Shown: positions 25,235-36,510, counted from the stretch's first letter. The stretch: 64,000 nucleotides of DNA from Brevibacillus composti (GCF_016406105.1 NZ_CP066308.1:4393959-4457958); one strand, 5' to 3'. Translations and numbers: made by a program. The notes: generated by a model from the letters alone, not told the origin.

Positions 25235-26023
25235 CTACAAGATTTCCAGCTTCGTCGGGCGATCCGGGTATGTCTCCCGCAGGTGAATGTCATCTCCCAC
25301 CTTGAGCCCGCTCTCTTCGAGGATACCCTTTACAGTCAGATGGGCCAGGTCGATCATATTATTCTCTCGGCTCAGATGCGCCAGGTATACTTTTTCGGCG
25401 CGGCCCTGCAAGATATCGATCATCGCTTCCCCGGCCGCTTCATTGGACAAATGGCCGACATCGCTGAGAATCCGCCGCTTGATGCTCCAGGGATACTGGG
25501 ACATGCGGAGCAGCTCGACATCATGGTTGGATTCAAACACATAGGCATCTGCGCCGCGAATCGTCTCTTTGATCCGGTCGCTTACATACCCGAGGTCTGT
25601 CGCCACGCTCAGCTTTTTCTGGCCGTGGTAAAAACAGAAGCCCATCGGTTCGACAGCATCATGCGAGATGCCAAACGACTCGATCCCCAGGTCCTCCAGC
25701 TCCTTTTTCTCTCCCACCTCAAACAGCAGCTTCTGATCCTCGCGCAGCGTGCCGATCTGCCCTTCCAATGCAGCCCACGTCTTCTGATTGGCATAGATCG
25801 GCAAATCGTAGCGGCGGGCCATCACGCCAATCCCTTTGATGTGATCGACATGTTCATGCGTGACGAGAATCGCGCTTAGCTCTTTGGGATCCACGCCAAT
25901 CTCCCGCAAAGCCGACTCTGCCTGTTTTCCAGTAATTCCCACGTCAATCAATACGGAGATACGGTCTGTCGCCACGTAGATGGCATTGCCGGTACTCCCG
26001 CTTGCCAGTACACTAAATCTCAC
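25235..26023 (-). CDS. walJ: WalJ (YycJ), metallo-beta-lactamase-fold protein
   Basis: A 262-residue metallo-beta-lactamase-fold hydrolase, conserved as the accessory gene of WalRK operons and linked in other species to coordinating cell wall, division and DNA metabolism. The metal-binding motif THEHVDHIKG lies near residue 54, with further ligands in the SHDAVEP and ATDLGYVSD regions. The start MRFSVLASGSTGNAIYV is typical. It follows yycI by 39 bases. Substrate is not established. Confidence 0.92.
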   Translation of the reverse strand: MRFSVLASGSTGNAIYVATDRISVLIDVGITGKQAESALREIGVDPKELSAILVTHEHVDHIKGIGVMARRYDLPIYANQKTWAALEGQIGTLREDQKLLFEVGEKKELEDLGIESFGISHDAVEPMGFCFYHGQKKLSVATDLGYVSDRIKETIRGADAYVFESNHDVELLRMSQYPWSIKRRILSDVGHLSNEAAGEAMIDILQGRAEKVYLAHLSRENNMIDLAHLTVKGILEESGLKVGDDIHLRETYPDRPTKLEIL

Positions 26024-26062
26024 AAAAACCCCTCTTCTCTCCGTGCCGCTTGCTTGCTTTTG

Positions 26063-26848
26063 TCATTTCCCCGGGAAATAAAAACCGATGAGGGGGCGTT
26101 CCTGCGCCCCGGTTATCCCGTTCACAAAGTGTTGCTTTCCATCGTGAATGATCCGCCATACCGGCGCCAAAACCTGACTTTCCGCATCGTACGAGCCGTA
26201 GTAGCCCAGCGTCACACTCTCGATTCGCTCTCCCGGCTGGATGACCTGCTTTTCTACCAAAGAGCGGATCGCCGTGTAGCCGGAGATGATCGGTCTGCTT
26301 GTCCCCTGGCTGCGAATGTTCAGGAAGGTTTGCCGGTATCCCAGGATGGTGCCGTCTGCCAGGTAGACCTCCAACGGTGCTACGAACAGCGGCTTTTTGT
26401 CGTACATCTGCCAGTACAGCAGCCGTCCCTGGTTGGACTGATACAGGTCGGCGGTATACTGCTCCGCATACATCATACGCGGCCCGATCTGCCTGAGCAG
26501 CTCACTTGGAGTGATTTGACCGTGAATCGGGATGGGTGGGTCCAGTCTGGCGGCCAGCGCCATTTTCTCGACGGTCGCCTGGATGCCCGTCATCTCCTGA
26601 AGCTCGATGGGTCCAAACCCCGTATACTCCGCGTTCAATAGGGTCATATCCGGCGTTTCTGTAGGCACTTCCGCGTCCAGCGTAATGTTGTGCTGGCTCA
26701 GGTAGTCCCTCATCTCCCATTTTTCCGCCTGGGATGCCTGCGGACTCTGCAAGTATCCCCCGCGCGTCGCGTATACCTGATACCCCAGGAATACGTCCAG
26801 CATGAGAAAGGCCCAGATTAAAATGGTTTTGGTCTTACTCCAGTCCAT
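26063..26848 (-). CDS. yycI: YycI, WalK regulator
   Basis: Membrane-anchored extracytoplasmic protein that works with YycH to control the WalK kinase. The 261 residues begin MDWSKTKTILIWAFLMLDVF, the family hallmark: a short cytoplasmic start and one membrane helix, then the extracellular domain. It overlaps yycH by 14 bases. No defects seen. Confidence 0.92.
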   Translation of the reverse strand: MDWSKTKTILIWAFLMLDVFLGYQVYATRGGYLQSPQASQAEKWEMRDYLSQHNITLDAEVPTETPDMTLLNAEYTGFGPIELQEMTGIQATVEKMALAARLDPPIPIHGQITPSELLRQIGPRMMYAEQYTADLYQSNQGRLLYWQMYDKKPLFVAPLEVYLADGTILGYRQTFLNIRSQGTSRPIISGYTAIRSLVEKQVIQPGERIESVTLGYYGSYDAESQVLAPVWRIIHDGKQHFVNGITGAQERPLIGFYFPGK

Positions 26849-28214
26849 GGCCCGCCCCCCCTCCCTGAGTCAACTGGGCAGGAATCGTCAGATTTGGATA
26901 ATTGATCAGTTCGACCACCCAGATCGGAATCAGCTCGACATACTCTTCATGGGTCACCGTCTCATACGACAAATAGGCATTCTGGATCTGATCGGTATTG
27001 GCCAGCCCTTTGTCCCGGATGTACTGGTACAACTCCGGCCCCGACATCGCCAGCCACCCCGTGCTTTGGATGTAGCGGTCCAAATCGATCAGGGAACGCT
27101 CCATCGTGACGATTTGTCCCGCTTCCACCGTCACCCGGATCGTATCGATCGGATAGCCTCCCTTGCTGTAGAGCGGATAGGCGCCCATGTACTGGCGAAA
27201 AGTGACGACATCCTTTTCGTTGTAGCTTTTTTTGATTGTCTCGAAATGAAACTCGTCCGTCCATCCCAAATGTTTGTTAATAAAGGAGACAGCCCCCTTT
27301 ACCTTTTCCTCATCCGTCAGCTCGGGTGCAATCGACTGGATAACCGGATCGGTAAAGGTGATCGTTTGCTGATCGGGCCGCAGTTGAATCGAACGGCTGC
27401 CGTCCGTATAGATAATCGACTTGTCCCGCTCGACGATCTGCCTCACCAGCGTGCGGTCGAGAAAGTATGCGTCAAGCAGCTGGTTGTTGTCGATCGTTTG
27501 GTAGGCAAAGCGGAAAGATTGCATCCGCACCGGGTTTTTCGGCAGATAGTAGATCGACCCGGCCCCTCGCGCCCGCTCCAGAAAAGGAAGCACCGGCGCC
27601 CGCTGGACGACCTTCATGATCTGCTCGGGCATCGTGTTGCCTGCCGGCAGATAGGACTGCCGCAAATCCTTGGGACTGATCGATGTGCGGCTGCGCAGGA
27701 CCTGCTCTTCCCCGGAGAGGATGAACAGCGCGTAGACGAGATCCTCCTCTTCTTCGTAGTAGAGCACCAAACGGTCGATGCCCTTCCCCTTGTCGCTGAT
27801 CTCATCACGAAAGGTAACCAGCTTCCCCACGACAGAGAGAGGGATGCTGTTGCGAAAGCGAATCTCGATTCCCGGCTTTTCCCGGGCAATTTCCTCCCAC
27901 TTTTCAATCTTGAGGATGTAGGGGGTAAACTCCAGAAAGATCCATTTGGACATCTCATCCCGGATCATCCGGTACTGGCCATCGGTTGCCGTAGCCCGGG
28001 TATGCCGGTCATCTCCGTAGTGAAAGACGACAGACTCCGGAGCGACCAGCTCCTCCAGCTGCTTTTCCCTGACCGGCTTGGACTCCTTGTACTGTGCCGG
28101 CTCGATAAATTGGAGATTGGGCTGGTTCGTCCACAGCAGGGCCGTCAGACAAAAGCTGGACAATACCAGTACCGTGAGCAACAGGGTCTTCACTGGTTCA
28201 ATCCACCGCTTCAT
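26835..28214 (-). CDS. yycH: YycH, WalK regulator
   Basis: Partner of YycI; the two form a membrane complex with WalK. The 459-residue protein starts [20 protein letters not shown] with a single membrane helix and a large extracellular region. I chose ATG 28214: it overlaps the walK stop as ATGA and has GAGGAGGG upstream. In Bacillus subtilis YycH and YycI restrain WalK while in Staphylococcus aureus they activate it, so the sign of control here is open. Confidence 0.92.
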   Translation of the reverse strand: MKRWIEPVKTLLLTVLVLSSFCLTALLWTNQPNLQFIEPAQYKESKPVREKQLEELVAPESVVFHYGDDRHTRATATDGQYRMIRDEMSKWIFLEFTPYILKIEKWEEIAREKPGIEIRFRNSIPLSVVGKLVTFRDEISDKGKGIDRLVLYYEEEEDLVYALFILSGEEQVLRSRTSISPKDLRQSYLPAGNTMPEQIMKVVQRAPVLPFLERARGAGSIYYLPKNPVRMQSFRFAYQTIDNNQLLDAYFLDRTLVRQIVERDKSIIYTDGSRSIQLRPDQQTITFTDPVIQSIAPELTDEEKVKGAVSFINKHLGWTDEFHFETIKKSYNEKDVVTFRQYMGAYPLYSKGGYPIDTIRVTVEAGQIVTMERSLIDLDRYIQSTGWLAMSGPELYQYIRDKGLANTDQIQNAYLSYETVTHEEYVELIPIWVVELINYPNLTIPAQLTQGGGAGHGLE

Positions 28215-30058
28215 CCCGCTGTCCCTCCTCTGTAGAACGGCACCCAAAACGTAACGGTGGTCCCCTGATTCACTTCGCTCTCAATATCGATCTCGGCTCC
28301 ATGGGCCTCAACCAGCTCGCGGGCAATCGCAAGACCCAGTCCGGTTCCTCCCTGGCCGCGCGAACGCGCTTTGTCCACCCGATAGAACCGCTCGAAAATC
28401 CGCTTCAAATCGCGCTTGGGAATGCCGATTCCCGTATCCGTGATCGAGATATACAGACGTTTCAGATGACGATTGGCCTGCGCCATCAACACGACCGAGC
28501 CTCCCTCTGGGGTATACTTGACCGCATTGGACAGTAAATTATCCAGGACCTGGTTGATCGCATCCCGGTCGACATAGATCGGTGGGAGATTTTCCGCCAC
28601 TTCCAGGCGGAGCTGGACCCCCTGCTGTTCGCCAAACATGGAGAAGCGATCCGCCGCATAGCGCAGCAGCTGATTGGCATCCGTCTCCACGTACCTGAGA
28701 TGGATGCCTTGCGAATCGAAACGCGAGAGCTGGAGCAGGTCATTGACCAGACGAATCATCCGCTCCGTCTCCGACATGGTCACCTTTAAAAAGCGGTTGG
28801 AGAGCTCCGGGTCCTGGGCAGCGCCATCCAGCAATGCCTCCACATAGCTTTTAACAGTTGTCAGCGGTGTCCGCAGCTCGTGCGAAACATTAGCCACGAA
28901 CTCCTTGCGCTGCTGGTCCAGCCGCTGCTGCTCCGTCACGTCCTGCAGCACCGTGATGATGCCGCCCCGCTTTCCGCTGTCGTGCTGGAGCGGGGTGAAG
29001 GTCACACGCAAGATCAGCACTTCGCGATGCGGCAGCATCATCTCGATAATCAGCGGCTCCACCTGAGCGTGGAGCGGCATTTCCTCCTCCGGCGGCAAGC
29101 GGAGAAGATCGTACAGCGTCAGTTCCTTGTCCGCGCATTCACCCATGGTAACCTGGAGCATCTCTTCGGCGGCGCGGTTCATCAGCATGATCTGTCCGTC
29201 CCGATTGGAGGCGACCACGCCGTCAGACATGTTCCGCAGGATCCCCGCCAGTTTTTCCCGCTCTTCTTCCTGCTGCATGATCGCTTCCTTCAGCCGGAGC
29301 GTCATATGGTTAAAGGCCATCCCGAGCTGGCCGATTTCATCATCACTATATACTCTTACATTTCTATTGAAATCTCCGTCAGAAACGGCGCGAGCCTGGC
29401 GTGTCATCTCCTTGACCGGCGTCGTGATCGTCCGAGCCAGGACCACGCCCAGCGCGGCTGTCAATATCAGCGCGATCATCGTCCCCGAGGCCAGAATTCC
29501 GTTCATCTTGCGAATCGTCGTATAGGTCCCCTCCATCGAGGCGGCCATATAGACGGCACCGTAGACGATATTGTCGCCTTTGACGGGCAGTACGAGGATT
29601 TTGACCCGGTCTCCGGTGCGGGGATCGATTCGGGTCGATTCGCTGCGCGTCCCCAGGAGGGCAATCGTCACCTCTGGCTGGGAATTGCGCTGGCCGATCG
29701 TCCGCTTGTCTTCGGTCGTGCTAATGACCGTTCCATTTGAATCGATGACCCTCACATTGGCGCCATTCAGCTTGACCAAGTGGGTGATCAGGTTGTCGAT
29801 GCCTTGGCGTACTTCTTCGGGGCTTTGCTCCTTGCCTTCGTTTGGCCGCAAGTACCCCTGCGACAGTGTGGCCAACAGGCTCGCCTGCGCGTTCAGCGTT
29901 TCGGAAAAATTGTTCAGATAGTAGCTCTCTACTTCCCGGGCGAAGTACGCGCCAATAAACTGCATCGCCATCAGGATCAGCAGCATGTAGATCACAACCA
30001 TTTTCCACTGAACCGTTTTGAACAGGCGAAACACGCGAAACAGAGGGATTGACCTCAT
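28211..30058 (-). CDS. walK: Sensor histidine kinase WalK (YycG)
   Basis: Membrane kinase controlling cell-wall turnover genes through WalR. The 615 residues show membrane helix 1 (about 20-40), an extracellular sensor domain, helix 2 ([15 protein letters not shown], about 192-206), HAMP, PAS ([17 protein letters not shown]), then HisKA with the phosphorylated His in [10 protein letters not shown] near 390 and the ATPase domain ([19 protein letters not shown]). Its start overlaps the walR stop (ATGA). All catalytic boxes are intact. This system is normally essential. Confidence 0.95.
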   Translation of the reverse strand: MRSIPLFRVFRLFKTVQWKMVVIYMLLILMAMQFIGAYFAREVESYYLNNFSETLNAQASLLATLSQGYLRPNEGKEQSPEEVRQGIDNLITHLVKLNGANVRVIDSNGTVISTTEDKRTIGQRNSQPEVTIALLGTRSESTRIDPRTGDRVKILVLPVKGDNIVYGAVYMAASMEGTYTTIRKMNGILASGTMIALILTAALGVVLARTITTPVKEMTRQARAVSDGDFNRNVRVYSDDEIGQLGMAFNHMTLRLKEAIMQQEEEREKLAGILRNMSDGVVASNRDGQIMLMNRAAEEMLQVTMGECADKELTLYDLLRLPPEEEMPLHAQVEPLIIEMMLPHREVLILRVTFTPLQHDSGKRGGIITVLQDVTEQQRLDQQRKEFVANVSHELRTPLTTVKSYVEALLDGAAQDPELSNRFLKVTMSETERMIRLVNDLLQLSRFDSQGIHLRYVETDANQLLRYAADRFSMFGEQQGVQLRLEVAENLPPIYVDRDAINQVLDNLLSNAVKYTPEGGSVVLMAQANRHLKRLYISITDTGIGIPKRDLKRIFERFYRVDKARSRGQGGTGLGLAIARELVEAHGAEIDIESEVNQGTTVTFWVPFYRGGTAG

Positions 30059-30756
30059 CCCAGATTGCCTCCCGGGTTGCGCATGGTGTAGCCGAGTCCC
30101 CGTCTCGTGATAATGTACCGGGGTTGACTCGGATCGTCTTCGATTTTTTCACGCAGGCGCCGAATCGTCACGTCCACCGTACGTACATCTCCGAAGTAGT
30201 CAAAGCCCCAGACAGATTGCAGCAGATGCTCACGCGTCAGCACCTGCCCCTGGTGACGAGCCAGATAGACCAAAAGTTCAAATTCCCGGTGAGTCAGATC
30301 GAGCTGCTCCCCCGCCTTTTCAATCGTATACGACTGGGTGTCGATCTCCAGTTCATGGATCCGCAGCACGTGATTTTCTTGTTCCTCGCTCTTCGGCTGT
30401 TGGCGGCGCAGCTGCGCTTTGACGCGGGCTACCAGTTCCCTGGCACTGAAAGGTTTGGTGACGTAATCGTCCGCCCCGAGCTCTAGCCCCAGCACCTTGT
30501 CCACTTCCGAGTCTTTTGCGGTGAGCATGATGATCGGCACATCGCAGGTCTGTCGTACGGAACGGCAGACGTCCATGCCGTCCCGTCCGGGGAGCATCAC
30601 ATCCAGCAGGATCAAATCCGGCTTTTCCTCCTGAACGAGCAGAAGAGCCTCTTCCCCGTCGTAGGCACAGACGACCTGGTACCCTTCTTTTTCAAAGGTA
30701 AATTTCAAAATATCGGCAATCGGTTTTTCGTCGTCTACTACCAGGAGTTTTGCCAT
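30055..30756 (-). CDS. walR: Response regulator WalR (YycF)
   Basis: OmpR-family DNA-binding regulator paired with WalK. The 233-residue protein has the receiver domain with acidic pocket VVDDEKP, phospho-Asp in [10 protein letters not shown] near residue 53 and Lys in VTKPFSARE, then the winged-helix domain ending [23 protein letters not shown] 30756 has AGGGGGAGAG upstream; a 15-codon extension is unsupported. It is the first gene of walR-walK-yycH-yycI-walJ-htrA. Confidence 0.95.
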   Translation of the reverse strand: MAKLLVVDDEKPIADILKFTFEKEGYQVVCAYDGEEALLLVQEEKPDLILLDVMLPGRDGMDVCRSVRQTCDVPIIMLTAKDSEVDKVLGLELGADDYVTKPFSARELVARVKAQLRRQQPKSEEQENHVLRIHELEIDTQSYTIEKAGEQLDLTHREFELLVYLARHQGQVLTREHLLQSVWGFDYFGDVRTVDVTIRRLREKIEDDPSQPRYIITRRGLGYTMRNPGGNLG

Positions 30757-30908
30757 CTCGCTCTCCCCCTTCTGTATCGTAATGGATTCCACTTGATCCA
30801 TGAGATATCCTTCACAGCGCTACCAGCCCGGTCAGCGCCGCAGTTTTACGAGACACACCTCCTCTTATTGTAACAGACAGCTTCGCTCGGCGCTCCCTCC
30901 CGCAAGCA

Positions 30909-30943
30909 GAAAAAGGGCCCTCTCTGCGGGAGAGAAGCCCTTT
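30909..30943 (-). terminator. Terminator after the M23 peptidase gene
   Basis: On the minus strand AAAGGGC pairs with GCCCTTT, extended by complementary CTCTC/GAGAG, and followed by TTCT. Confidence 0.75.
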
Positions 30944-30969
30944 GGATAAATTTGCTTACACTTTTCTGT

Positions 30970-32466
30970 TTATTTAAGGAAACGAATCGGGTTCTGGGCT
31001 CGTCCATTCTGTAAGACCTCAAAATGCAGGTGAACACCCGTCGATTGTCCGGTAGACCCCATGACGCCGATGGTTTTGCCTTGCGCGACCACATCGCCCA
31101 CTTTGACGCTGATGGAGCGGAGATGGCCATAACGCGTCTGCATGCCATTGCCATGGTCGATCAAGACGGATTTGCCGTAGTTGCCGTCCCATCCGGCGGA
31201 GATGACCCGTCCGTTGTCTGCCGCCCGTACGGCGCCAGATCCGGCAATATCGATCCCCTTGTGGAGACGTCCCCACCTCATGCCGAAGCCGCTGCTGATG
31301 CTTCCTCTTGCCGGCCAAGCCAGACGGCCTGTCCCACGCGATGGAATCACTTTCGTGCCTCGTTCGACGATTTTGACCAGAGGCTGGCTGTCTACCTGCT
31401 GATCCAGTACTTTTCGCTCGACCACTTGTCCATTTTCTTTAATGACCAGATAGCGGACCGTTTTGCTGCCTTCTTTCCCTTCTTGGACGACCTTGGTTTC
31501 CCCTTTTGGCAGCTTGTCGTTGTTTTGGAATTGCGTGGTGTACGGAATCGATTCTTTTTGCGTAACCTCTTCCTTCACCTGGACGGTTACCAGCGGACGC
31601 AATGCCGTCACATTGATTTGCTGCCCCAGTTGAAGCACCGTATTTTCGGTAATGCCAGGGTTGTTGGCATAAATGTCTTTTGAAGTGATACCGTATTTCT
31701 TGGCGATGCAGCCGACGCAGTCACCCTCGACGACGGTATGGATGACTTCCTTGAAAGTCCCTTTGGACAACAGCTCCTCCAGCTTGTCCACTGGCAAGAC
31801 CTGTGCGGCTGTCACCGAATCATTCTCCAGCTTTACCTCTTCCTTGATCGCCACTTCCACCGCAGGCGCTGCTTTCGGCTGTCCGATTGACGCCGCGGAG
31901 ACCGTCAGCTTTTTCCCTTGATCTTGCGGGATGCCGGAGAATTTCTCCTTCACGATGTTCAAAGCCTTCTCGGCCGCCTCTTTGTTTTCGGCATAGCCGA
32001 CCACTTTTCCATCCACGACCAATTTGACAGCCTCGACTTTGATGTCGGCTACTTCCGACAGTGCTTTGAGAGCTGCCTCGTTATCAAATTTTGCCTTGTA
32101 TTCGGTTTCTTCCGTAAACGTTATGTAGTCAGACATGGTCAGGTTGAGGCCGTGCTTTGCCTTTTCCTCTTCCAACTTTGCCTGTGTCCAGGAATGGATC
32201 ACCTGCGGATCGCTCACGACTCCGATCTCTTGCCCATTCACCGCGACGTGATAAACGGTAATGATGTTGCTCTTGTAGTAATAGTTGGCCGATGCCCCGA
32301 TCGCTGCCGTCAGCAGCAATCCTGCCGCAATCGTAAGGGTTTGCTTTTTGTTAGTACGGACAAACGTGCTTGCTCGCTCGACCGCGTATTTCGCAGCTCG
32401 GCTGCTTCTCTCGACAAACTGCTTTGTCTGATTTTGCAGCTTGGCCATCCAATCGGCCTTTTGCAT
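30970..32466 (-). CDS. Membrane-anchored LysM-G5-M23 murein endopeptidase
   Basis: Cell-wall hydrolase expected to cut peptide cross-links in peptidoglycan. The 498-residue protein has a cytoplasmic start rich in charged residues, one membrane helix (TLTIAAGLLLTAAIGASANY, about 44-63), a paired region, a LysM wall-binding domain (VIHTVVEGDCVGCIAKKYGI near 245), a G5 domain (about 295-370) and a C-terminal M23 domain with HKGIDIAG and the HLHFEV metal site, both intact. It sits directly upstream of walR behind its own terminator; WalR commonly controls such hydrolases, so regulation by it is plausible. Spore-engulfment peptidases have a similar build, so the stage of action is open. Confidence 0.85.
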   Translation of the reverse strand: MQKADWMAKLQNQTKQFVERSSRAAKYAVERASTFVRTNKKQTLTIAAGLLLTAAIGASANYYYKSNIITVYHVAVNGQEIGVVSDPQVIHSWTQAKLEEEKAKHGLNLTMSDYITFTEETEYKAKFDNEAALKALSEVADIKVEAVKLVVDGKVVGYAENKEAAEKALNIVKEKFSGIPQDQGKKLTVSAASIGQPKAAPAVEVAIKEEVKLENDSVTAAQVLPVDKLEELLSKGTFKEVIHTVVEGDCVGCIAKKYGITSKDIYANNPGITENTVLQLGQQINVTALRPLVTVQVKEEVTQKESIPYTTQFQNNDKLPKGETKVVQEGKEGSKTVRYLVIKENGQVVERKVLDQQVDSQPLVKIVERGTKVIPSRGTGRLAWPARGSISSGFGMRWGRLHKGIDIAGSGAVRAADNGRVISAGWDGNYGKSVLIDHGNGMQTRYGHLRSISVKVGDVVAQGKTIGVMGSTGQSTGVHLHFEVLQNGRAQNPIRFLK

Positions 32467-32735
32467 ACCTTGTCCCTCCTGAAAACAGATACATCTCCTT
32501 CACGAACGTAACTATTTGGAATTTTTGTACATATTTGTTAGGTCGAAATTACCACATATTCGTTTCCAATTATCTACCATATTGCCTAAAGAAAGCAACT
32601 ATGTCGACTTTACCACAAAAATACCGACACCATCAAGTGTAAAATACCGTCGAATAGATTTTTGCCTTTTGCCCCATAATAGGTACACACTATCTGGAAG
32701 TTTTTATCATCAGGGACGAGAGGAGCAGAGAAATC
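32467..32735. other. Divergent promoter region
   Basis: About 270 AT-rich bases between two diverging genes; it must hold both promoters. I see no certain WalR box or other operator. Confidence 0.4.
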
Positions 32736-33104
32736 TTGAAGGAACGGAATATTTTAGCCGGTTTTCAGACAGTCGAGGCAGCCGAAAAGGCAGCCAACTC
32801 GCTTCGTCAGGCGGGCTTCGACACGATTCAGATTGCGCATATCGGCCAGTATCCGGGTGATGGCATCGAACAGATCACCAATCCCGTAACAGGAGAGATT
32901 CCGAGTCTGGCCGCCCTTACCGAAGCCGGCGATTTTCCCACAGGACGGGATGCCAGCGTCCTCGCTGCCGCTGGACCGGACGCCAGCGGCATGGCTGATC
33001 GCGGCGATGTCGGTTTGGGCAATATTTTGCTTACAGCGGTCGTTCCGGAGAATAGAGGCGACGAAGCCGTGCAGATTATTAGATCCCACGGCGGCGAGAT
33101 TTAG
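32736..33104 (+). CDS. Small general-stress-like protein, TTG start
   Basis: A 122-residue soluble protein. The first 40 residues (NILAGFQTVEAAEKAANSLR, then QAGFDTIQIAHIG) look like the alpha/beta N-terminal domain of general stress protein 17M-like or low-temperature-induced proteins. The end (NILLTAVVPENRGDEAVQII) repeats the same fold idea. It starts at TTG 32736 with GAGGAG about ten bases upstream. It is one of few + strand genes here, diverging from the M23 peptidase. Function unknown. Confidence 0.6.
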   Translation: MKERNILAGFQTVEAAEKAANSLRQAGFDTIQIAHIGQYPGDGIEQITNPVTGEIPSLAALTEAGDFPTGRDASVLAAAGPDASGMADRGDVGLGNILLTAVVPENRGDEAVQIIRSHGGEI

Positions 33105-33122
33105 CAGCAGGGACAAAACACA

Positions 33123-33153
33123 AGCCACCTGCCCCGTAGAGGGATAGGTGGCT
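33123..33153 (+). terminator. Possible terminator after the TTG-start gene
   Basis: AGCCACCT (33123-33130) pairs with AGGTGGCT (33146-33153); only a weak T-tract follows. Confidence 0.45.
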
Positions 33154-33175
33154 ATTTGCCATTTTGCATGGGAAG

Positions 33176-33385
33176 TCACACCTCGACCATCGACGTGATA
33201 TCCTTGACGGCCAGGCGGCGGATGGTCGTCTTCCCGGCGTCCTTTCTTTTGTACGTCGTAATAAAGCAAAGATAGCCGTTGTCAAAATGAGTCATGGTTC
33301 CTTTGATGACGACACCGTTAAACATCTTCACCTGAACGTTCTTGCCCAGAAGCTTCATCGCCTTCTGATCAAAACCCATCATCAT
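33176..33385 (-). CDS. LSm-like small protein
   Basis: A 69-residue protein starting with three successive ATGs after GAGGTGG; I take the first, 33385. The pattern GKNVQVKMFNGVVIKGTMTH, FDNGYLCFI and then IRRLAVKDITSM matches the strand and loop spacing of Sm/LSm domains (hydrophobic strand, NG turn, G-x-L/M, D-x-G, and a closing I-x-x-x-D-I strand). The RNA-binding signature of Hfq itself (KH motif) is absent, so it is not Hfq. It sits alone after purA, beyond that gene's terminator. Function unknown; ring formation is inference. Confidence 0.5.
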   Translation of the reverse strand: MMMGFDQKAMKLLGKNVQVKMFNGVVIKGTMTHFDNGYLCFITTYKRKDAGKTTIRRLAVKDITSMVEV

Positions 33386-33530
33386 GACCACCTCATTTTT
33401 CTTGGTATGCCATACCATATGCCCAGATGATCTCTTTTCGTGTCTGTCCGGTGCGAAAAAAGTTTTGCCGGCTTTTCCCCTTTGTTTGAACCGATGGCTG
33501 TTGTCGCTACTGATCCGCTCCACAGCGATT

Positions 33531-33559
33531 AAAAAACCCCCGTCATAGGGACGGGGGTT
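33531..33559 (-). terminator. Terminator of purA
   Basis: Perfect 10-bp arms (33535-33544, 33550-33559) followed by TTTTTT on the minus strand. Confidence 0.92.
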
Positions 33560-33640
33560 AGGCTGCATAACCGTTGCCAGCCTGTTCTATAAGTGATCGC
33601 TCTCTAAGGCCTTAGAGCCAACACATACTCTTTCCTGCGA

Positions 33641-34957
<1,317 letters not shown>

Positions 34958-34979
34958 TTATTGGGCCTGAAACAATCTA

Positions 34980-35008
34980 AGTGTACTAAACCAGCCCAAG
35001 TCTGTCAA
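34980..35008 (-). promoter_or_regulatory. SigA promoter of purA
   Basis: TTGACA (complement of 35003-35008), 17 bases, TACACT (complement of 34980-34985). Confidence 0.8.
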
Positions 35009-35010
35009 TG

Positions 35011-35057
35011 AAAATACGAACGTTAACAATTTGTCAAGTTAATACGTTCGGTATTTT
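35011..35057. promoter_or_regulatory. Convergent PurBox pair (PurR operator)
   Basis: AATACGAACGTTA (from 35013) and, on the other strand, AATACCGAACGTATTAA (within 35041-35057) face each other, 15 or so bases apart. This is the PurR operator layout of Bacillus purine genes, here just upstream of the -35 box. PurR represses at low PRPP. Confidence 0.8.
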
Positions 35058-35065
35058 CATAATAG

Positions 35066-35091
35066 AAAAAAAGCCGGATACGGTTCCGGCT
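35066..35091 (-). terminator. Terminator of the rplI-dnaB unit
   Basis: AGCCGGA and TCCGGCT arms (35072-35078, 35085-35091), then TTTTTT on the minus strand. Confidence 0.88.
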
Positions 35092-35124
35092 CTTCTGGCA
35101 AAAACGGTAAAATATGCTGCTTCA

Positions 35125-36474
35125 TCATCCTGCCGCATCGCGATAACGGTTGTCCAAACTGACAAATTTGTTATATTCCTTCAAAAACGCCAGCTCCACC
35201 GTTCCGGTCGGGCCGTTACGCTGCTTAGCAATGATGATTTCGATCACGTTTTTGTTCTCGGTTTCCTTGTCGTAATAGTCGTCCCGATACAGAAACGCGA
35301 CAATATCGGCATCCTGCTCAATCGAGCCGGACTCACGAATATCCGACATCATCGGCCGCTTGTCCTGGCGCTGCTCCACGGAGCGGCTGAGCTGGGACAG
35401 AGCGATGACCGGCACATTCAGCTCCCTGGCAATTCCCTTCAGCGTTCGGGAGATTTCCGATACCTCCTGCTGGCGGTTGTCGCCCTTGCCGCGCCCGTGG
35501 ATCAGCTGCAGGTAGTCGATCAGGATCATCCCGAGGCCGCGTTCGGCCTGGAGGCGCCGGCACTTGGCACGGATGTCCTGGACGGTGACGCCCGGCGTAT
35601 CGTCGATGTAGATCGGCGCTTTGGCCAGCGTCCCAATCGCCATCGTCAGCTTTTGCCAGTCATCCTCCTCCAGCCAGCCGGAACGCATGCGGGAGGCGTC
35701 CAGATTGCCCTCCGCACAAATCATCCGCTGCACCAGCTGGGAAGCCGCCATCTCCAGTGAGAAAATCGCGACGGTCTCTCCTGCGCGTGCCGCCACATTC
35801 TGGGCGACATTCAGCGCGAAAGCCGTCTTCCCTACAGAGGGGCGGGCTGCCAGGATGATCAGGTCGCTTCGTTGAAAACCGGCGGTCATCTTGTCCAAAT
35901 CGGGGTATCCGGATGGAATGCCGGTGACATCTCCGCGCCGCTGGCTGAGAAACTCAATCCGTTCATAGGTCTCCAACAGGACGTCGCGAATCGGCGTAAA
36001 TCCGCCGCTGTTCCGGTTCTGGGCGATCTCCAGGATGTATTTCTCCGCATCGGCGATGATCTCCCCGACTTCGTCCTCACGGGAATATCCGTCGTTGGCG
36101 ATTTTGGTCGCCGTCAAAATCAATCGCCGCAGGAGAGACTTCTCCTCGACGATTTTCGCGTAGTATTCGATGTTGGCTGCGGTGGGAACCGAGCTGGCAA
36201 TCTCCGTGAGATAAGGAACGCCGCCCACTTCATCCAGCAGCTTGTGATCCTGCAGCTCTGCGGTCACCGTGACCAGGTCGACCGGCTCCCCTTTGTCGTA
36301 GAGGTCCTGCATGGTTTTGAAAATCCGCTGATGGGCGGTTTTGTAAAAATCTTCGGGTCGAAGGATTTCGATTGCCGTGATGAGAGCTTCCTTCGATAAG
36401 AACACGGCCCCCAAAACTGACTGCTCCGCTTCGTTGTTTTGCGGCGGCACACGGTCCAAAAACAGGTCGCTCAC
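35125..36474 (-). CDS. dnaB: Replicative DNA helicase DnaB
   Basis: Hexameric 5'-3' helicase of the replication fork (called DnaC in Bacillus subtilis). The 449 residues show the N-terminal primase-binding domain (PPQNNEAEQSVLGAVFL), Walker A ARPSVGKTAFAL near residue 205, Walker B GMILIDYLQLI, and LSQLSRSVEQR. No intein is present. It lies 37 bases after rplI, as in other Bacillota. Confidence 0.96.
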   Translation of the reverse strand: MSDLFLDRVPPQNNEAEQSVLGAVFLSKEALITAIEILRPEDFYKTAHQRIFKTMQDLYDKGEPVDLVTVTAELQDHKLLDEVGGVPYLTEIASSVPTAANIEYYAKIVEEKSLLRRLILTATKIANDGYSREDEVGEIIADAEKYILEIAQNRNSGGFTPIRDVLLETYERIEFLSQRRGDVTGIPSGYPDLDKMTAGFQRSDLIILAARPSVGKTAFALNVAQNVAARAGETVAIFSLEMAASQLVQRMICAEGNLDASRMRSGWLEEDDWQKLTMAIGTLAKAPIYIDDTPGVTVQDIRAKCRRLQAERGLGMILIDYLQLIHGRGKGDNRQQEVSEISRTLKGIARELNVPVIALSQLSRSVEQRQDKRPMMSDIRESGSIEQDADIVAFLYRDDYYDKETENKNVIEIIIAKQRNGPTGTVELAFLKEYNKFVSLDNRYRDAAG

Positions 36475-36510
36475 GTCACACCCCTCACTTATCTCGTATT
36501 CTCGCCGTTA

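Noticed and set aside
26067..26081. Noc-site-like ATTTCCCCGGGAAAT
   Set aside because: The Noc site is 14 bp; this has one extra C and lies in the yycI coding end.
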